Assembly (NCBI RefSeq): GCF_021568285.1
Contig: NZ_JAKGTQ010000002.1
Location: forward strand, 434,001-498,000
From: Rheinheimera sp. UJ63
GTDB taxonomy: Bacteria > Pseudomonadota > Gammaproteobacteria > Enterobacterales > Alteromonadaceae
Direction: 5' to 3'
Length of the DNA stretch: 64,000 nucleotides
Below the pieces are notes generated by a model, which saw nothing but the letters and a program-made list of their open reading frames with translations, searched no databases and was not told the origin of the DNA. A program made the translations under genes and the position numbers. Positions 1 to 9,159 of the stretch are shown here, one piece after another; positions within the stretch are counted from its first letter, which is position 1; every line of letters starts with the position of its first letter.

Positions 1-1
1 G

Positions 2-139
2 TTAAACAAGTGGACTGAAGGCTTAAATGGCGATGAGTTAAGTATTGCCGTATTGCCAGACGCGGATGGTCCAGGTGTGGTAGTTTCGCCAGATGAAATG
101 GCTGAAACGCTGGTTGATGAAACAAGCGACGACGCGTAA
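2..139 (+). CDS. C-terminal fragment of an unrecognised protein
   Basis: An open frame enters from the left edge and ends at TAA 137-139. It gives 45 residues, ending in the acidic tail VDETSDDA, preceded by a segment with LPDADGPGVVVSP. I do not recognise the family from so short a piece. It is the downstream end of a plus-strand gene, convergent with ldhA. The 85-bp gap to ldhA holds no obvious strong terminator. Confidence 0.55.
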   Translation, partial: LNKWTEGLNGDELSIAVLPDADGPGVVVSPDEMAETLVDETSDDA

Positions 140-224
140 AACTGTTTTTCATTAGGCCTTGTTTTGCTTAACGATGATAATTAAGCCGCAATAGGTAGAC
201 ACTTTACTACTGCGGCTTTAACAC

Positions 225-1205
225 TTAGTTGGCTAATTCATTACCGTTAAAACTGCCGCTGGCATAAGCTAACAAGTTTTCACTGGTAATATGGCTAATT
301 TGCTGTAACGCTTCTTTGGTAAAAAACGCCTGATGCCCAGTAATTAATACATTGGAAAAGGTTAATAAGCGCTTAAACACTTCGTCATCAATCATCTGCT
401 CTGATAAGTTCTCAAAGAAAATATCCGCTTCTTGCTCGTACACATCTAAGCCTAAATAACCAATTTTACGATTTTTCAAACCATCGATAACGGCTTTAGT
501 GTCAATTAATGCACCGCGGCTGGTATTAATCAGCATCACGCCTTCTTTCATTAAATTAAGGCTGTCGGCATTAATGATATATTTGGTTTGTGGTGACAGC
601 GGGCAGTGCAAACTAATAATGTCACTTTGCTGATAAAGCGCGGTTAAGCTGGTGTAATGCTCGGCAAATTCCGGATCAGGTTTAATATCATAGCAAAGCA
701 GTTTGCAACCAAACCCTTTTAAGATCCGAGCGGTTGCCAGCCCGATGCGGCCAGTACCAATGATGCCCACCGTTTTACCGTGCATATTAAAACCTAATAA
801 ACCGTCTAAGGCGAAATTGTCATCGCGCACGCGGTTGTAAGCTTTGTGTAATTTGCGATTAAGCGTCAGCATCATAGCGACGGTATGTTCTGCAACTGCC
901 TCAGGCGAGTAGGCGGGGACCCGTGCGATGCGAATGCCTAAGGCTTTGGCGGTGTCTAAATCGACGTTGTTAAAGCCGGCGCAGCGCAGTGCAACCATTT
1001 CGATGCCCATCACTGACATCTGCTCTAACACTGGCGCAGATAAATCATCATTAACAAAGGCACAGATAGCATGGCAGCCCTGCGCCAGTTTAAGGTGTTC
1101 TAGGTTAAGTCGGCTTTCAATATAGTGAAATTGAAGACTGGGATCGGCCCATTGGCTGAACCCTTCTTTATCGTATTTTTTGGCACTGAATACAGCGACT
1201 TTCAT
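225..1205 (-). CDS. ldhA: D-lactate dehydrogenase (fermentative, LdhA type)
   Basis: NAD-dependent reduction of pyruvate to D-lactate in the cytoplasm. The protein is 326 residues and follows E. coli LdhA closely along its whole length: N-terminal MKVAVFSAKKYDKEGF, the RCAGFNNVDLD segment, a Rossmann motif VGIIGTGRIG near residue 147, the substrate-binding arginine in NTSRGALID and the catalytic histidine in ITGHQAFFT. The ATG at 1205 is preferred over an in-frame start 51 bases upstream, because GGGAGA lies just ahead of it and the family starts here. It is downstream of the glutathione peroxidase gene on the same strand, 70 bp away, and may be cotranscribed. Confidence 0.93.
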   Translation of the reverse strand: MKVAVFSAKKYDKEGFSQWADPSLQFHYIESRLNLEHLKLAQGCHAICAFVNDDLSAPVLEQMSVMGIEMVALRCAGFNNVDLDTAKALGIRIARVPAYSPEAVAEHTVAMMLTLNRKLHKAYNRVRDDNFALDGLLGFNMHGKTVGIIGTGRIGLATARILKGFGCKLLCYDIKPDPEFAEHYTSLTALYQQSDIISLHCPLSPQTKYIINADSLNLMKEGVMLINTSRGALIDTKAVIDGLKNRKIGYLGLDVYEQEADIFFENLSEQMIDDEVFKRLLTFSNVLITGHQAFFTKEALQQISHITSENLLAYASGSFNGNELAN

Positions 1206-1275
1206 CGGCAATCTCCCATCAGATTGCGGATAGTGTAGGGTATCTTGTTCGGTCATAATTAGCGCCAGATCAAAT

Positions 1276-1755
1276 TTACAGTAATTCTTCGATGGCAGGC
1301 GCTATGCTGGCGGGTTTAGTGCGCGGTGCATAGCGTTTTACTACCATCCCCTCTTTATTCACCAAAAACTTGGTGAAGTTCCATTTTATCGCTCGGCTTT
1401 TCAGTAAACCGCGGGCATGCTCTTTGAGATAATCAAACAGGGGCGCGGTATCAGGCCCATTAACATTCAGTTTAGCCATTAATGGGAAACTTAGCCCGAA
1501 ATTGATTTCACAAAACTGTTGGATCTCAGAATTGCCTGCGGGTTCTTGCCCACCAAACTGATTACAGGGGAAGGCTAAAATCACCAAACCTTGCGTGTGA
1601 TACTGCTGATAGAGCGCTTCTAGCTCTTTATATTGCGGCGTAAAGCCGCATTTGCTGGCGGTATTGACGATTAACAGCACCTTATCGCGATATTGACTGA
1701 GTTCGATGGGCTGTCCTTGGTTATCTTGCACAGTAAAATCGTAGATAGAGGGCAT
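1276..1755 (-). CDS. Glutathione peroxidase family protein
   Basis: A thiol peroxidase of the GPx/BtuE family that reduces hydroperoxides. It is 159 residues, the usual length for the bacterial non-selenium form. The peroxidatic Cys is in NTASKCGFTPQ, the conserved Gln in FPCNQFGGQEP, and the Trp-Asn pair in KWNFTKFLV, so the catalytic tetrad is complete. The start ATG at 1755 has AAAGGA seven bases upstream. The longer frame back to 1821 lacks family similarity. It is divergent from the plus-strand dehydrogenase at 1839. Confidence 0.92.
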   Translation of the reverse strand: MPSIYDFTVQDNQGQPIELSQYRDKVLLIVNTASKCGFTPQYKELEALYQQYHTQGLVILAFPCNQFGGQEPAGNSEIQQFCEINFGLSFPLMAKLNVNGPDTAPLFDYLKEHARGLLKSRAIKWNFTKFLVNKEGMVVKRYAPRTKPASIAPAIEELL

Positions 1756-1838
1756 TGCAGATCCTTTTATTTGCTGTTCATCGGTGAGAGAACTTAGTAA
1801 GCTATGACCACAGTATGTCATATTTTTGAGTCAGTTAT

Positions 1839-2717
1839 ATGTCAAATCAAGCAGTGAAAGTGGCCTTTATCGGCTTAGGTGTAATGGGTTTCCCAATGGC
1901 GGGTTATTTGCAGCAAAAAGGCTATGCAGTCAGCGTATATAACCGCACCGCAAGCAAGGCGGCAAAGTGGGTTGAACACTACCAAGGTGAGGCTGCTGCA
2001 ACGCCAGCCGCTGCAGCCAGTGGCGCGAGCTTAGTGTTTGTTTGTGTAGGTAACGACGATGATGTGCGCTCAGTGGTGTATGGCGAGCATGGTGTGTTAG
2101 CAAGCATGCAAGCGGGCGCAGTATTGATTGACCATACTACAGCGTCGGCTGATTTAGCACGTGAACTGGCCATGGCTTGTGCTAAACAACAGCTAGGCTT
2201 TTTAGATGCGCCGGTATCAGGTGGCCAAGCGGGTGCAGAGAAAGGCATTTTAACTGTGATGGTTGGGGGCGAACCCGCAGCCTATGCCAAAGCTGAAACC
2301 GCCATGCAAAGTTATGCGCGCTGCGTAAAATTATTGGGCCCCGCGGGCAATGGCCAGCTAGCTAAAATGGTCAATCAGATTTGTATTGCCGGTGTGGTAC
2401 AAGGCTTGGCCGAAGCGCTGAATTTTGCTCAAAATGCCGGTTTAGACGGCGCGGCGGTGGTAGAGGTGATCTCTCAAGGCGCGGCTTCGTCTTGGCAAAT
2501 GCAAAACCGCTCGCTTACCATGTTGGCCGGAGAATATGATTTTGGTTTTGCGGTGGATTGGATGCGTAAAGACTTGTCGATTGCGCTGAATGAAGCGCGC
2601 AAAAATGGCAGTCATTTACCCCTAACCGCATTGGTTGATCAGTTTTATAGTGAAGTGCAACAGCTTGGTGGTGGTCGCTGGGATACCTCGAGCTTACTGG
2701 CGCGGTTAAAGCGTTAA
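1839..2717 (+). CDS. NAD(P)-dependent beta-hydroxyacid dehydrogenase (HIBADH/GLYR-like)
   Basis: 292 residues of the 3-hydroxyisobutyrate/tartronate-semialdehyde reductase family. It has the N-terminal dinucleotide-binding motif AFIGLGVMGFPMA, the substrate motif DAPVSGGQAGAEKG near residue 125, and the catalytic lysine region GNGQLAKMVNQ near residue 175. It is a distant paralogue of MmsB at 19149 but is not in the catabolic operon, so its substrate cannot be told from the sequence. Its 3' end overlaps the end of the convergent RES toxin gene by 12 bp. Confidence 0.85.
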   Translation: MSNQAVKVAFIGLGVMGFPMAGYLQQKGYAVSVYNRTASKAAKWVEHYQGEAAATPAAAASGASLVFVCVGNDDDVRSVVYGEHGVLASMQAGAVLIDHTTASADLARELAMACAKQQLGFLDAPVSGGQAGAEKGILTVMVGGEPAAYAKAETAMQSYARCVKLLGPAGNGQLAKMVNQICIAGVVQGLAEALNFAQNAGLDGAAVVEVISQGAASSWQMQNRSLTMLAGEYDFGFAVDWMRKDLSIALNEARKNGSHLPLTALVDQFYSEVQQLGGGRWDTSSLLARLKR

Positions 2718-3185
2718 GCGTGGATCGGGCATAAACTCCAATTCAACAAGGCTGCTGAGGCAGCCCTTAAATTGGCTATGCTGCGGGTTTAATAAAATAT
2801 TAGTTTCACGCGGTGCCAACACGCTGGGCACCGCTAACGCTAAACTGGCCTTTTGCTGCAGCCAATCATCACCTAAACGGGCCGTATCAGCCGCAGCCGG
2901 TTGGGCGCGCCAATTTGCGGGCAGGTTCTCTTGGCTCAGTTGCAACACGGCGCTGCTGTCTACACTAAGTTGAAATAAACGATATTGGCGCAGTGCCGCT
3001 CGATTATTTAAATGCACCAAGATCTCTAAAACGGCTAACGCTTCTGAGCCTGCGGTATAAATACAACGCTGCCCTTTGTTATTCCAACGCCCACCATATA
3101 AATAGGCACCTTCACCATCAAAGGCTTGCGCAGCCCATTGTTGATGCACTAATCGATAAAGTGAAATCGTGTCTTTTGCTGCCAT
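2706..3185 (-). CDS. RES-domain toxin of a RES/Xre toxin-antitoxin module
   Basis: 159 residues forming a RES domain. The name-giving residues are visible as the Arg in YGGRWNNKGQR, the Glu in EALAVLEILVHL and the Ser in AVPSVLAPRETN. The family's known activity is NAD+ degradation. The ATG at 3185 is one base after the antitoxin stop (TAAGATG), the usual tight coupling. In-frame starts at 3203 and 3218 would overlap the antitoxin and lack a ribosome site. The C-terminus overlaps the convergent dehydrogenase by 12 bp. The activity is inferred from the family. Confidence 0.85.
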   Translation of the reverse strand: MAAKDTISLYRLVHQQWAAQAFDGEGAYLYGGRWNNKGQRCIYTAGSEALAVLEILVHLNNRAALRQYRLFQLSVDSSAVLQLSQENLPANWRAQPAAADTARLGDDWLQQKASLALAVPSVLAPRETNILLNPQHSQFKGCLSSLVELEFMPDPRLTL

Positions 3186-3186
3186 C

Positions 3187-3636
3187 TTAGGCAAAGACAC
3201 CATGTGATAAGCGACCAATTAAATCTAACACGGCTTGGCTTTCAGCAGAGGTACTGAGCATATCGAGCGGGGTTTTATCACCCAGACCATACACCGGCTC
3301 GGTTAACCAGCGTTTGGTGGCTGCGCTATCCTGTGCAAAAAGGGCATTAGCGGCCACCAGCACGGTAGCGAAACGGTATAAACGGTCACTTTCATCTTGG
3401 GTAAAATGACCACTTTTGGCACGGCGAGCCAGTGTTGCCGGGGCTAATTGGCAAACCTGAGCCAACTGTTTTTTATCGAGCTGTGCCGATAAAGCGAGTT
3501 TTTCAAAGACGTTGTAATGAAAGCCGTTATGTAAGGCTTGATACAGCTTAGGCCCGCGCTCGGCAATGCCTAGCTGTTGCCAGAGGTTCGGGCTAGCGTA
3601 GTGGCTTGGAATAAACTCATGAACTTGCGCGGTCAT
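3187..3636 (-). CDS. Xre/MbcA/ParS-type antitoxin (DUF2384)
   Basis: 149 residues with an N-terminal helix-turn-helix-like half (KKQLAQVCQLAPATLARRAK) and a C-terminal DUF2384 toxin-binding part ending in TPLDMLSTSAESQAVLDLI. It precedes the RES toxin gene, with translation coupled through TAAGATG. Antitoxins of this family bind the toxin and repress their own promoter. A perfect 12-bp palindrome 37 bp upstream of the start is the likely operator. Confidence 0.85.
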   Translation of the reverse strand: MTAQVHEFIPSHYASPNLWQQLGIAERGPKLYQALHNGFHYNVFEKLALSAQLDKKQLAQVCQLAPATLARRAKSGHFTQDESDRLYRFATVLVAANALFAQDSAATKRWLTEPVYGLGDKTPLDMLSTSAESQAVLDLIGRLSHGVFA

Positions 3637-3672
3637 AATACACCTGATTTATCAGTTGGTATGTGTTGACTC

Positions 3673-3684
3673 TATCATATGATA
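3673..3684. promoter_or_regulatory. Palindrome, candidate antitoxin operator
   Basis: The 12-bp perfect palindrome TATCATATGATA lies 37 bp upstream of the antitoxin start, where an autoregulatory operator would be expected. It is the only perfect palindrome I see in this 170-bp gap. Binding by the antitoxin is inferred. Confidence 0.45.
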
Positions 3685-3695
3685 TTTGCTTGGTC

Positions 3696-3789
3696 AAAAA
3701 AAGGGCGCGATATCACCAATGCCTGTCAGTTAAATAAAAGGTGTTATGGAAAACACCAAACTGATCAGCCTTAGCTGTACTCGCGCCCT
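3696..3789 (-). terminator. Large structured terminator after scoB
   Basis: On the minus strand, a 9-bp GC-rich stem (3781-3789 with 3702-3710, perfect) is followed by seven U's (3702-3696). The 70-base interior is itself nested: TCAGTT/AACTGA encloses a GGTGTT/AACACC hairpin. The terminal stem plus U-tract is typical of a Rho-independent terminator for scoAB. The interior is much larger than needed and could be a 3'-UTR-derived small RNA. Confidence 0.65.
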
Positions 3790-3809
3790 AATATCTGTTT
3801 TTGGCTAAC

Positions 3810-4469
3810 TTAATTAAATACCATTTCTGGTATGTCGCCATTGACGATCAGTTTGCCTGCCGTTTTTTGTTGGATCTCTTCCACGCTAATGCCTGGTGCA
3901 CGTTCTAACAAATGGAAGGCGCCATCCCGCACTTCTAGTACGGCCAGATCGGTAACGATTTTCTTCACACAACCGACACCGGTGAGTGGCAAAGTACAAT
4001 CATTCAGTAACTTGCTGTTACCGTATTTATCAGCGTGGGTCATGGTAACAACAATGTTGAGTGCACCGGCCACTAAGTCCATGGCACCGCCCATACCTTT
4101 AACCAGCTTGCCGGGGATCATCCAGCTGGCAATATTGCCATTTTGATCCACTTCAAAAGCGCCCAGTACGGTTAAATCGACATGACCACCGCGGATCATG
4201 GCAAAGCTTTCAGCCGAGCTAAAAATCGCTGCGCCTTTGATGGCGGTGACGGTCTCTTTACCGGCATTAATCATATCGGCATCCAGCTCTGCTTCGGTTG
4301 GGTAGGGGCCCATACCGAGTAAACCGTTTTCGGATTGCAGCATCACTTCAATACCGGCGGGTACATAGTTTGCGACTAACGTTGGGATACCGATCCCGAG
4401 ATTGACGTAATAACCGTCTTTAAGTTCCTGCGCGACACGCATGGCAACTTGTTCACGTGATAAAGCCAT
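3810..4469 (-). CDS. scoB: 3-oxoacid CoA-transferase subunit B
   Basis: Beta subunit of succinyl-CoA:acetoacetate CoA-transferase, 219 residues. It carries the catalytic Glu in MLQSENGLLGMGP and the early GIGIPTLVANY segment. The ATG at 4469 is chosen because AAGGAGG lies five bases upstream. The 51-base longer frame overlaps scoA and lacks similarity. It acts with ScoA to activate acetoacetate, the end product of the HMG-CoA lyase step encoded at 6268-7173, closing the leucine pathway. Confidence 0.92.
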   Translation of the reverse strand: MALSREQVAMRVAQELKDGYYVNLGIGIPTLVANYVPAGIEVMLQSENGLLGMGPYPTEAELDADMINAGKETVTAIKGAAIFSSAESFAMIRGGHVDLTVLGAFEVDQNGNIASWMIPGKLVKGMGGAMDLVAGALNIVVTMTHADKYGNSKLLNDCTLPLTGVGCVKKIVTDLAVLEVRDGAFHLLERAPGISVEEIQQKTAGKLIVNGDIPEMVFN

Positions 4470-4479
4470 TGCTGCCTCC

Positions 4480-5181
4480 TTAATCTTTACGAACCATACG
4501 ACGTTCAATGCGTTTTTCAAAGTTGCCTTTGATCACGCGCTGCACGTAGATACCTGGGGTATGAATTTGTGATGGCTCGAGTTCACCCGGTTCCACAATT
4601 TCTTCGACTTCTGCTACCGTGATTTTGCCGGCTGTTGCGGCCATCGGATTAAAATTCATTGAAGTATGGCGGAACACTAAGTTGCCATAACGGTCGGCTT
4701 TCCAGGCGCGAACTATGGCAAAGTCACCGGTTATGGCTTCTTCTAATACATAATTACGGCCGTTGATTTCGCGCGTTTCTTTGCCTTCGGCCACCGGCGT
4801 ACCGTAACCGGTAGCAGTGAAAAATGCCGGAATACCGGCACCGCCAGCACGCATTTTTTCGGCCAAAGTGCCTTGTGGTGTCAGTTCCACCTCAAGTTCG
4901 CCGCTGAGTAATTGTTTTTCAAACAGGGCGTTTTCACCTACATAAGAAGCGACCATTTTTTTGATTTGACGATCTTCGAGTAATACGCCTAAACCAAAAC
5001 CGTCGACACCGCAGTTGTTAGATACCACGGTTAAGTCGGTGGTCCCCATTTTTTTGATTTGGGCGATAAGCCCTTCTGGGATACCGCATAAGCCAAAGCC
5101 GCCGGCAATAACGGTCATGCCGTCTTGCAAGCCTGCCATGGCGTCTTCGTAGCTATGTACGACTTTATTAAACCCTGCCAT
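4480..5181 (-). CDS. scoA: 3-oxoacid CoA-transferase subunit A
   Basis: Alpha subunit, 233 residues, full length for ScoA/AtoD. It has the conserved glycine-rich CoA-binding segment [15 protein letters not shown] and the family motifs VSNNCGVDG and [15 protein letters not shown]. The start has GAGGAC upstream. It is followed by scoB after 10 bp, so the two are one operon. It is separated from the liu operon on the same strand by 1.1 kb of repeat-rich noncoding DNA, so probably has its own promoter. Confidence 0.92.
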   Translation of the reverse strand: MAGFNKVVHSYEDAMAGLQDGMTVIAGGFGLCGIPEGLIAQIKKMGTTDLTVVSNNCGVDGFGLGVLLEDRQIKKMVASYVGENALFEKQLLSGELEVELTPQGTLAEKMRAGGAGIPAFFTATGYGTPVAEGKETREINGRNYVLEEAITGDFAIVRAWKADRYGNLVFRHTSMNFNPMAATAGKITVAEVEEIVEPGELEPSQIHTPGIYVQRVIKGNFEKRIERRMVRKD

Positions 5182-5569
5182 TTTGTGTCCTCTGTTTTTG
5201 AGTCGCTTGTCTGACTATTGAACATGTATCAATCTAAATATGTATTAAACGGCTTAGCTTTTAAATGTTTTTCGCAGCTTTCGCCCTGAATGCTGCACTG
5301 GCCAAGGTATTTTCTGTGTAAAGCTCGTAGCGAAAACGTATCTTAGTTAGTTACATCATCGTTTTCTATTAACCACTTGTCCCATCTACGATTTAACAAC
5401 CAACAATGCATTGCAAGGGCTGTCAGTGACTTTTCTAAGTGCTAACTAGCAGCCATACTTCTTGGCGCAATTGATTATGTTTCTGCCATTTTGAAAACTT
5501 AAATTTAACGCTGCTGATCTAGAAACCTAAGCTAAAGTTCGATTGAGTTAAGCTTGCAATACACTTTGA

Positions 5570-5635
5570 CCGGAACCGTGTTTTTCATGGATGAAAAACA
5601 GGAGACTACATGGATGTATTCACGGCGTGTTCCGG
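5570..5635 (-). repeat. Dispersed palindromic repeat, single copy
   Basis: A 66-bp element bounded by the perfect 7-bp inverted repeat CCGGAAC/GTTCCGG. Read on the minus strand it has the family layout: CACGCC core, then CATCC.TGTAG.CTCCT, then the hairpin GTTTTTCATCCATGAAAAAC, then ACGG. It is in the opposite orientation to the tandem array at 5861. Confidence 0.75.
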
Positions 5636-5860
5636 CAAAGTTGTATGTAAAGCTTAACGATATACCAAGCTCAATGTGTAATGTTGTTACCATTTAACTA
5701 AGAATGAGTTTGCCCGCTATGGGTGTTGAGCGACAATCCTACTTTAGAACTAGGCGCAATTTAATTTCTTTCCTCCCTGCATATCTTACTTGGAAGTAAA
5801 ATCGGATTTAATAAATATTATTTTTTATAAATAAAGTTCATTACGTTCTTTATTGGCAGC

Positions 5861-6215
5861 ACTGTCGCTGCGCCCAATTTTGTTGTGACACGCTGTAAAT
5901 ACATCCCTGTACGCTCCTGTTTTTCATCCTTGAAAAACACGGTCCCACCAAAAATTGCACTGCGCTTTGTCTAACTAGCACTGTCGCTGCGCCCAATTTT
6001 GTTGGGACACGCTGTGAATACATCCTTGTACGCTCCTGTTTTTCATCTCTGAAAAACACGGTCCCACCAAAATTGTGCTGCGCTTTGTCTAACTAGCACT
6101 GTCGCTGCGCCCAATTTTGTTGGGACACGCTGTAAATACATCCCTGTACGCTCCTGTTTTTCATCCCTGAAAAACACGGTCCCACCAAAAATTGTGCTGC
6201 GCTTTGTGTTACTAG
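5861..6215 (+). repeat. Three tandem copies of a 118-119 bp palindromic repeat
   Basis: Copies begin at 5861, 5980 and 6098 and are nearly identical. Each holds CACGCTGT, CATCC.TGTACGCTCCT, a hairpin with stem GTTTTTCA/TGAAAAAC, and flanking GGGAC/GTCCC arms (GTGAC in the first copy). A further ~50 bp containing GCGCTTTGT.TAACTAG links the copies. There are no unique spacers, so this is not a CRISPR array. Confidence 0.85.
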
Positions 6216-6267
6216 TGACCTTGCTGAGCCCAGATTTTATGAGCCCAGTGTGACAGCCAATACTATG

Positions 6268-7173
6268 CTAACTTGCGCATTTAGCGCTAAGTGCTAAGCC
6301 TACTTTTGAGTTCGTGGTTTTACCCAATTGCTCGGTAATAAACCGCCCCGCAGCGGCTAAAGCGTCTAAATCCACACCGTGCTCAATGCCCAGGCCATTT
6401 AATAAATACACCACATCTTCAGTGGCCACATTGCCTGAGGCACCGGCAGCGTAAGGGCAGCCGCCTAAACCGGCTACGGCGCTGTCAATCACGCTAATGC
6501 CACGACTGAGCGCCACATAAATATTGGTTAAGGCTTGGCCATAGGTGTCATGAAAATGCACTGCGAGTTGTTCAGCAGGGGCCACTTTGAGCACGGCGTC
6601 CAGCATGGCATTCACCTTAAGCGGGGTGCCAACCCCGATGGTGTCACCTAGCGAAATTTCATAGCAGCCCATCTCTAGCAGCGCTTTGGCAACTCGAGCG
6701 ACCTCGGTTGGCGCAACGTCACCCTGATAGGGGCAACCGACGACACAAGAGATATACCCTCGCACTTTAATGCCATCGGCTTTTGCTGCATCCAATACCG
6801 GCGCAAAACGTGCCAAGCTTTCACTGATTGAGCAGTTAATGTTTTTTTGACTAAAGGCTTCTGATGCGGCGCCAAAGATGGCCACTTCAGTGGCACTGGC
6901 GGCTTTAGCGGCTTCGTAACCTTTTAAATTGGGCGTGAGGGCAGCATAGGTGACATTGGCGCCGCGCGAAATACCGGCGAACACGGCTGCTGAGTCGGCC
7001 ATTTGCGGTACCCATTTGGGGGAGACAAATGCGCCACTTTCGATATAGCGATGACCTGCAGCGCTAAGCATATTAATTAGCTGCACTTTGGCGTTGGTGC
7101 TAACATTTTGCTCGTTTTGCAAACCATCGCGAGGGCCCACTTCCACTAGGCGCACGGTTTTAGGAAAACTCAT
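6268..7173 (-). CDS. liuE: Hydroxymethylglutaryl-CoA lyase
   Basis: Last step of the leucine branch: HMG-CoA to acetyl-CoA plus acetoacetate. It is 301 residues. Catalytic features are [12 protein letters not shown] at the N-terminus, the metal-binding [10 protein letters not shown], and the active-site cysteine loop [10 protein letters not shown]. The start overlaps the end of liuD by four bases (ATGA), indicating translational coupling. It is the last gene of the liu operon; acetoacetate is passed to ScoAB. Confidence 0.95.
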   Translation of the reverse strand: MSFPKTVRLVEVGPRDGLQNEQNVSTNAKVQLINMLSAAGHRYIESGAFVSPKWVPQMADSAAVFAGISRGANVTYAALTPNLKGYEAAKAASATEVAIFGAASEAFSQKNINCSISESLARFAPVLDAAKADGIKVRGYISCVVGCPYQGDVAPTEVARVAKALLEMGCYEISLGDTIGVGTPLKVNAMLDAVLKVAPAEQLAVHFHDTYGQALTNIYVALSRGISVIDSAVAGLGGCPYAAGASGNVATEDVVYLLNGLGIEHGVDLDALAAAGRFITEQLGKTTNSKVGLALSAKCAS

Positions 7174-9155
7174 TGCTCCTCCGCAGTAAAATCGACCAGT
7201 TCTGCACCGTCTTGTACCAGCTCACCGGCACGATAAAACAGCTGATTTACTACGCCATCTTTCGGTGCCTTGATGCTGTATTCCATTTTCATGGCTTCCA
7301 TGATCACTAAGGTCTCACCGGCTTTAACCTTGGCGCCAGCTTCAACCATCACCGCGACAATAGTCCCGTTCATCGGTGCGGTTAAGCTGCCGGCATGCTC
7401 GCTACCATCAACTTCGGTAGCGACTTCGGTTTGATAGATAAAGTCGTAGCGCTGATGCTTAATAAAGATACTGATGGTGTCGCCATATTGGCTTACCCGC
7501 ACCTTGGTACGATGATCACCTAGCACGGCGCTAAGTTCATCACCGAGAAGCTCGGCGGTACAGCATAATTGTTGGCCCTGCACATCAATAACATAATGCT
7601 GCTCATGTTGCTGAATAGTCAGTGTTTGTTTCTGTTCGCCATAATGCAAAGCAATGTGCACGGTCGGCATTTCATTTAAACGCCAGCCATGGCTAAATTG
7701 CCATGGGCTAAAAGTTGTATGACTGCAGCTGGGGGCTTTTTGCTGTTGTAAAACAAACAATGCAGCCAGTACTAAGGCTTGATTGGTTTCATTATTCGCT
7801 GGGGCAAATAAGCTTTCTTGATGCTGAGTGATAAAGTTAGTATCTAGCTGTGCAGCTTTAAACGCAGGGTGTTCGGTCAGGCTGGTTAAAAAGCTCAGGT
7901 TGGTCGTCACACCGGCGATACGGTAATCATCCAAGGCGCGCAGCATGCGGGCAATGGCGCGGTCACGGCTTTCATCCCAAACAATCAGCTTGGCAATCAT
8001 CGGATCGTAAAAGGGCGACACTTCATCATTTTCAACCACGCCGGTGTCTACCCGCACATGGCGATTCGCTTCGGGTTGACGTAAGTAAGTCAGTTTGCCG
8101 GTAGCCGGTAAAAAGTCATTATCCGGATCTTCGGCATACACCCGCACTTCGATGGCATGGCCGTCTAATTGAATATCCTGTTGTGCCAATGGCAGAGGCT
8201 CACCCGCGGCCACTAATAATTGCCATTTTACTAAGTCTTGCCCAGTGATCATCTCTGTCACCGGGTGCTCAACCTGCAAGCGGGTGTTCATTTCCATAAA
8301 GTAGAAAGAACCGTCTTCGTCAAATAAAAACTCCACCGTACCAGCGCCACGATAATCAATGGCTTTAGCGGCTTTTACAGCAGCTTCGCCCATGGCTTTA
8401 CGCTGCGCAGCGCTAAAATTGGGGGCTGGGGCTTCTTCAATCACTTTTTGATGGCGACGCTGGATAGAGCAATCACGCTCAGCCAAATACACCGCATTGC
8501 CGTGATTATCGGCAAATACTTGAATTTCAATATGGCGCGGTTTGGTTAAATAACGCTCGATCAGCATTTTATCATTGCCAAAGCCGGCTTTGGCCTCGCG
8601 CTTAGCACTGGCTAAAGCGGCTGCAAATTCGTCTTTGTTCCAAACAACCCGCATGCCTTTACCCCCGCCACCGTAGGCAGCTTTCAGTAATTGCGGATAA
8701 CCAATACGGGTTGACTCTTCAGCTAACAAGGTATCGCTTTGATCGTCGCCATGATAGCCCGGCACTAAGGGGACACCTGCAGCCGCCATAATTTCTTTAG
8801 CCGCGCTTTTTGAGCCCATCGCGGTGATGGCCGCCACTGGTGGGCCAATAAAAATCACACCGGCTTGCGCACAGGCGTTAGCAAAATCTTCATTTTCAGA
8901 TAAGAAACCGTAACCTGGGTGAATCGCCTCGGCGCCACTTTGTTTAGCAATTGAAATGATTTTATCACTGCGTAAATAGGAGTCTTTACTTGGTGCAGGG
9001 CCGAGTAAGTAGGCTTCGTCGGCCATTCTGACATGCCGGGCATTGGTATCGGCTTCAGAATAAACCGCCACGCAGCGAATACCGAGTTTGTGTGCGGTAT
9101 CAATCACGCGACAAGCAATTTCGCCACGGTTAGCAATTAAGATCTTACGAAACAT
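7170..9155 (-). CDS. liuD: Methylcrotonyl-CoA carboxylase, biotin-carrying subunit
   Basis: ATP-dependent carboxylation of biotin for 3-methylcrotonyl-CoA carboxylase, 661 residues. It has an N-terminal biotin carboxylase domain ([16 protein letters not shown], the glycine-rich ATP loop GGGGKGMR near residue 165, and [14 protein letters not shown] near 290). The C-terminal biotinyl domain carries the acceptor Lys in EAMKMEY. The start at 9155 matches the usual family N-terminus; an in-frame codon at 9179 would overlap liuC. It is coupled to liuE and works with LiuB. Confidence 0.94.
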   Translation of the reverse strand: MFRKILIANRGEIACRVIDTAHKLGIRCVAVYSEADTNARHVRMADEAYLLGPAPSKDSYLRSDKIISIAKQSGAEAIHPGYGFLSENEDFANACAQAGVIFIGPPVAAITAMGSKSAAKEIMAAAGVPLVPGYHGDDQSDTLLAEESTRIGYPQLLKAAYGGGGKGMRVVWNKDEFAAALASAKREAKAGFGNDKMLIERYLTKPRHIEIQVFADNHGNAVYLAERDCSIQRRHQKVIEEAPAPNFSAAQRKAMGEAAVKAAKAIDYRGAGTVEFLFDEDGSFYFMEMNTRLQVEHPVTEMITGQDLVKWQLLVAAGEPLPLAQQDIQLDGHAIEVRVYAEDPDNDFLPATGKLTYLRQPEANRHVRVDTGVVENDEVSPFYDPMIAKLIVWDESRDRAIARMLRALDDYRIAGVTTNLSFLTSLTEHPAFKAAQLDTNFITQHQESLFAPANNETNQALVLAALFVLQQQKAPSCSHTTFSPWQFSHGWRLNEMPTVHIALHYGEQKQTLTIQQHEQHYVIDVQGQQLCCTAELLGDELSAVLGDHRTKVRVSQYGDTISIFIKHQRYDFIYQTEVATEVDGSEHAGSLTAPMNGTIVAVMVEAGAKVKAGETLVIMEAMKMEYSIKAPKDGVVNQLFYRAGELVQDGAELVDFTAEEQ

Positions 9156-9159
9156 TATG

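Larger units (their letters stand above)
5182..6267. other. 1.1-kb noncoding, repeat-rich spacer between liuE and scoA
   Basis: I find no gene here. The spacer carries one inverted copy (5570-5635) and three tandem copies (5861-6215) of a small palindromic repeat. Near the scoA end there is an imperfect palindrome, TTGAACATGTATCAA at 5218-5232, 37 bp upstream of the scoA start, that could be an operator. The short frame at 5850-6059 is only repeat sequence read through. The rest is AT-rich with no recognisable signal. Confidence 0.6.

Noticed and set aside
5850-6059. Minus-strand 69-residue frame
   Set aside because: It lies wholly in the tandem palindromic repeats and repeats its own sequence; no ribosome site or family similarity.
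5861-6215. Possible CRISPR array
   Set aside because: The three units are contiguous near-identical 118-119 bp copies without unique spacers, and no cas genes are present.
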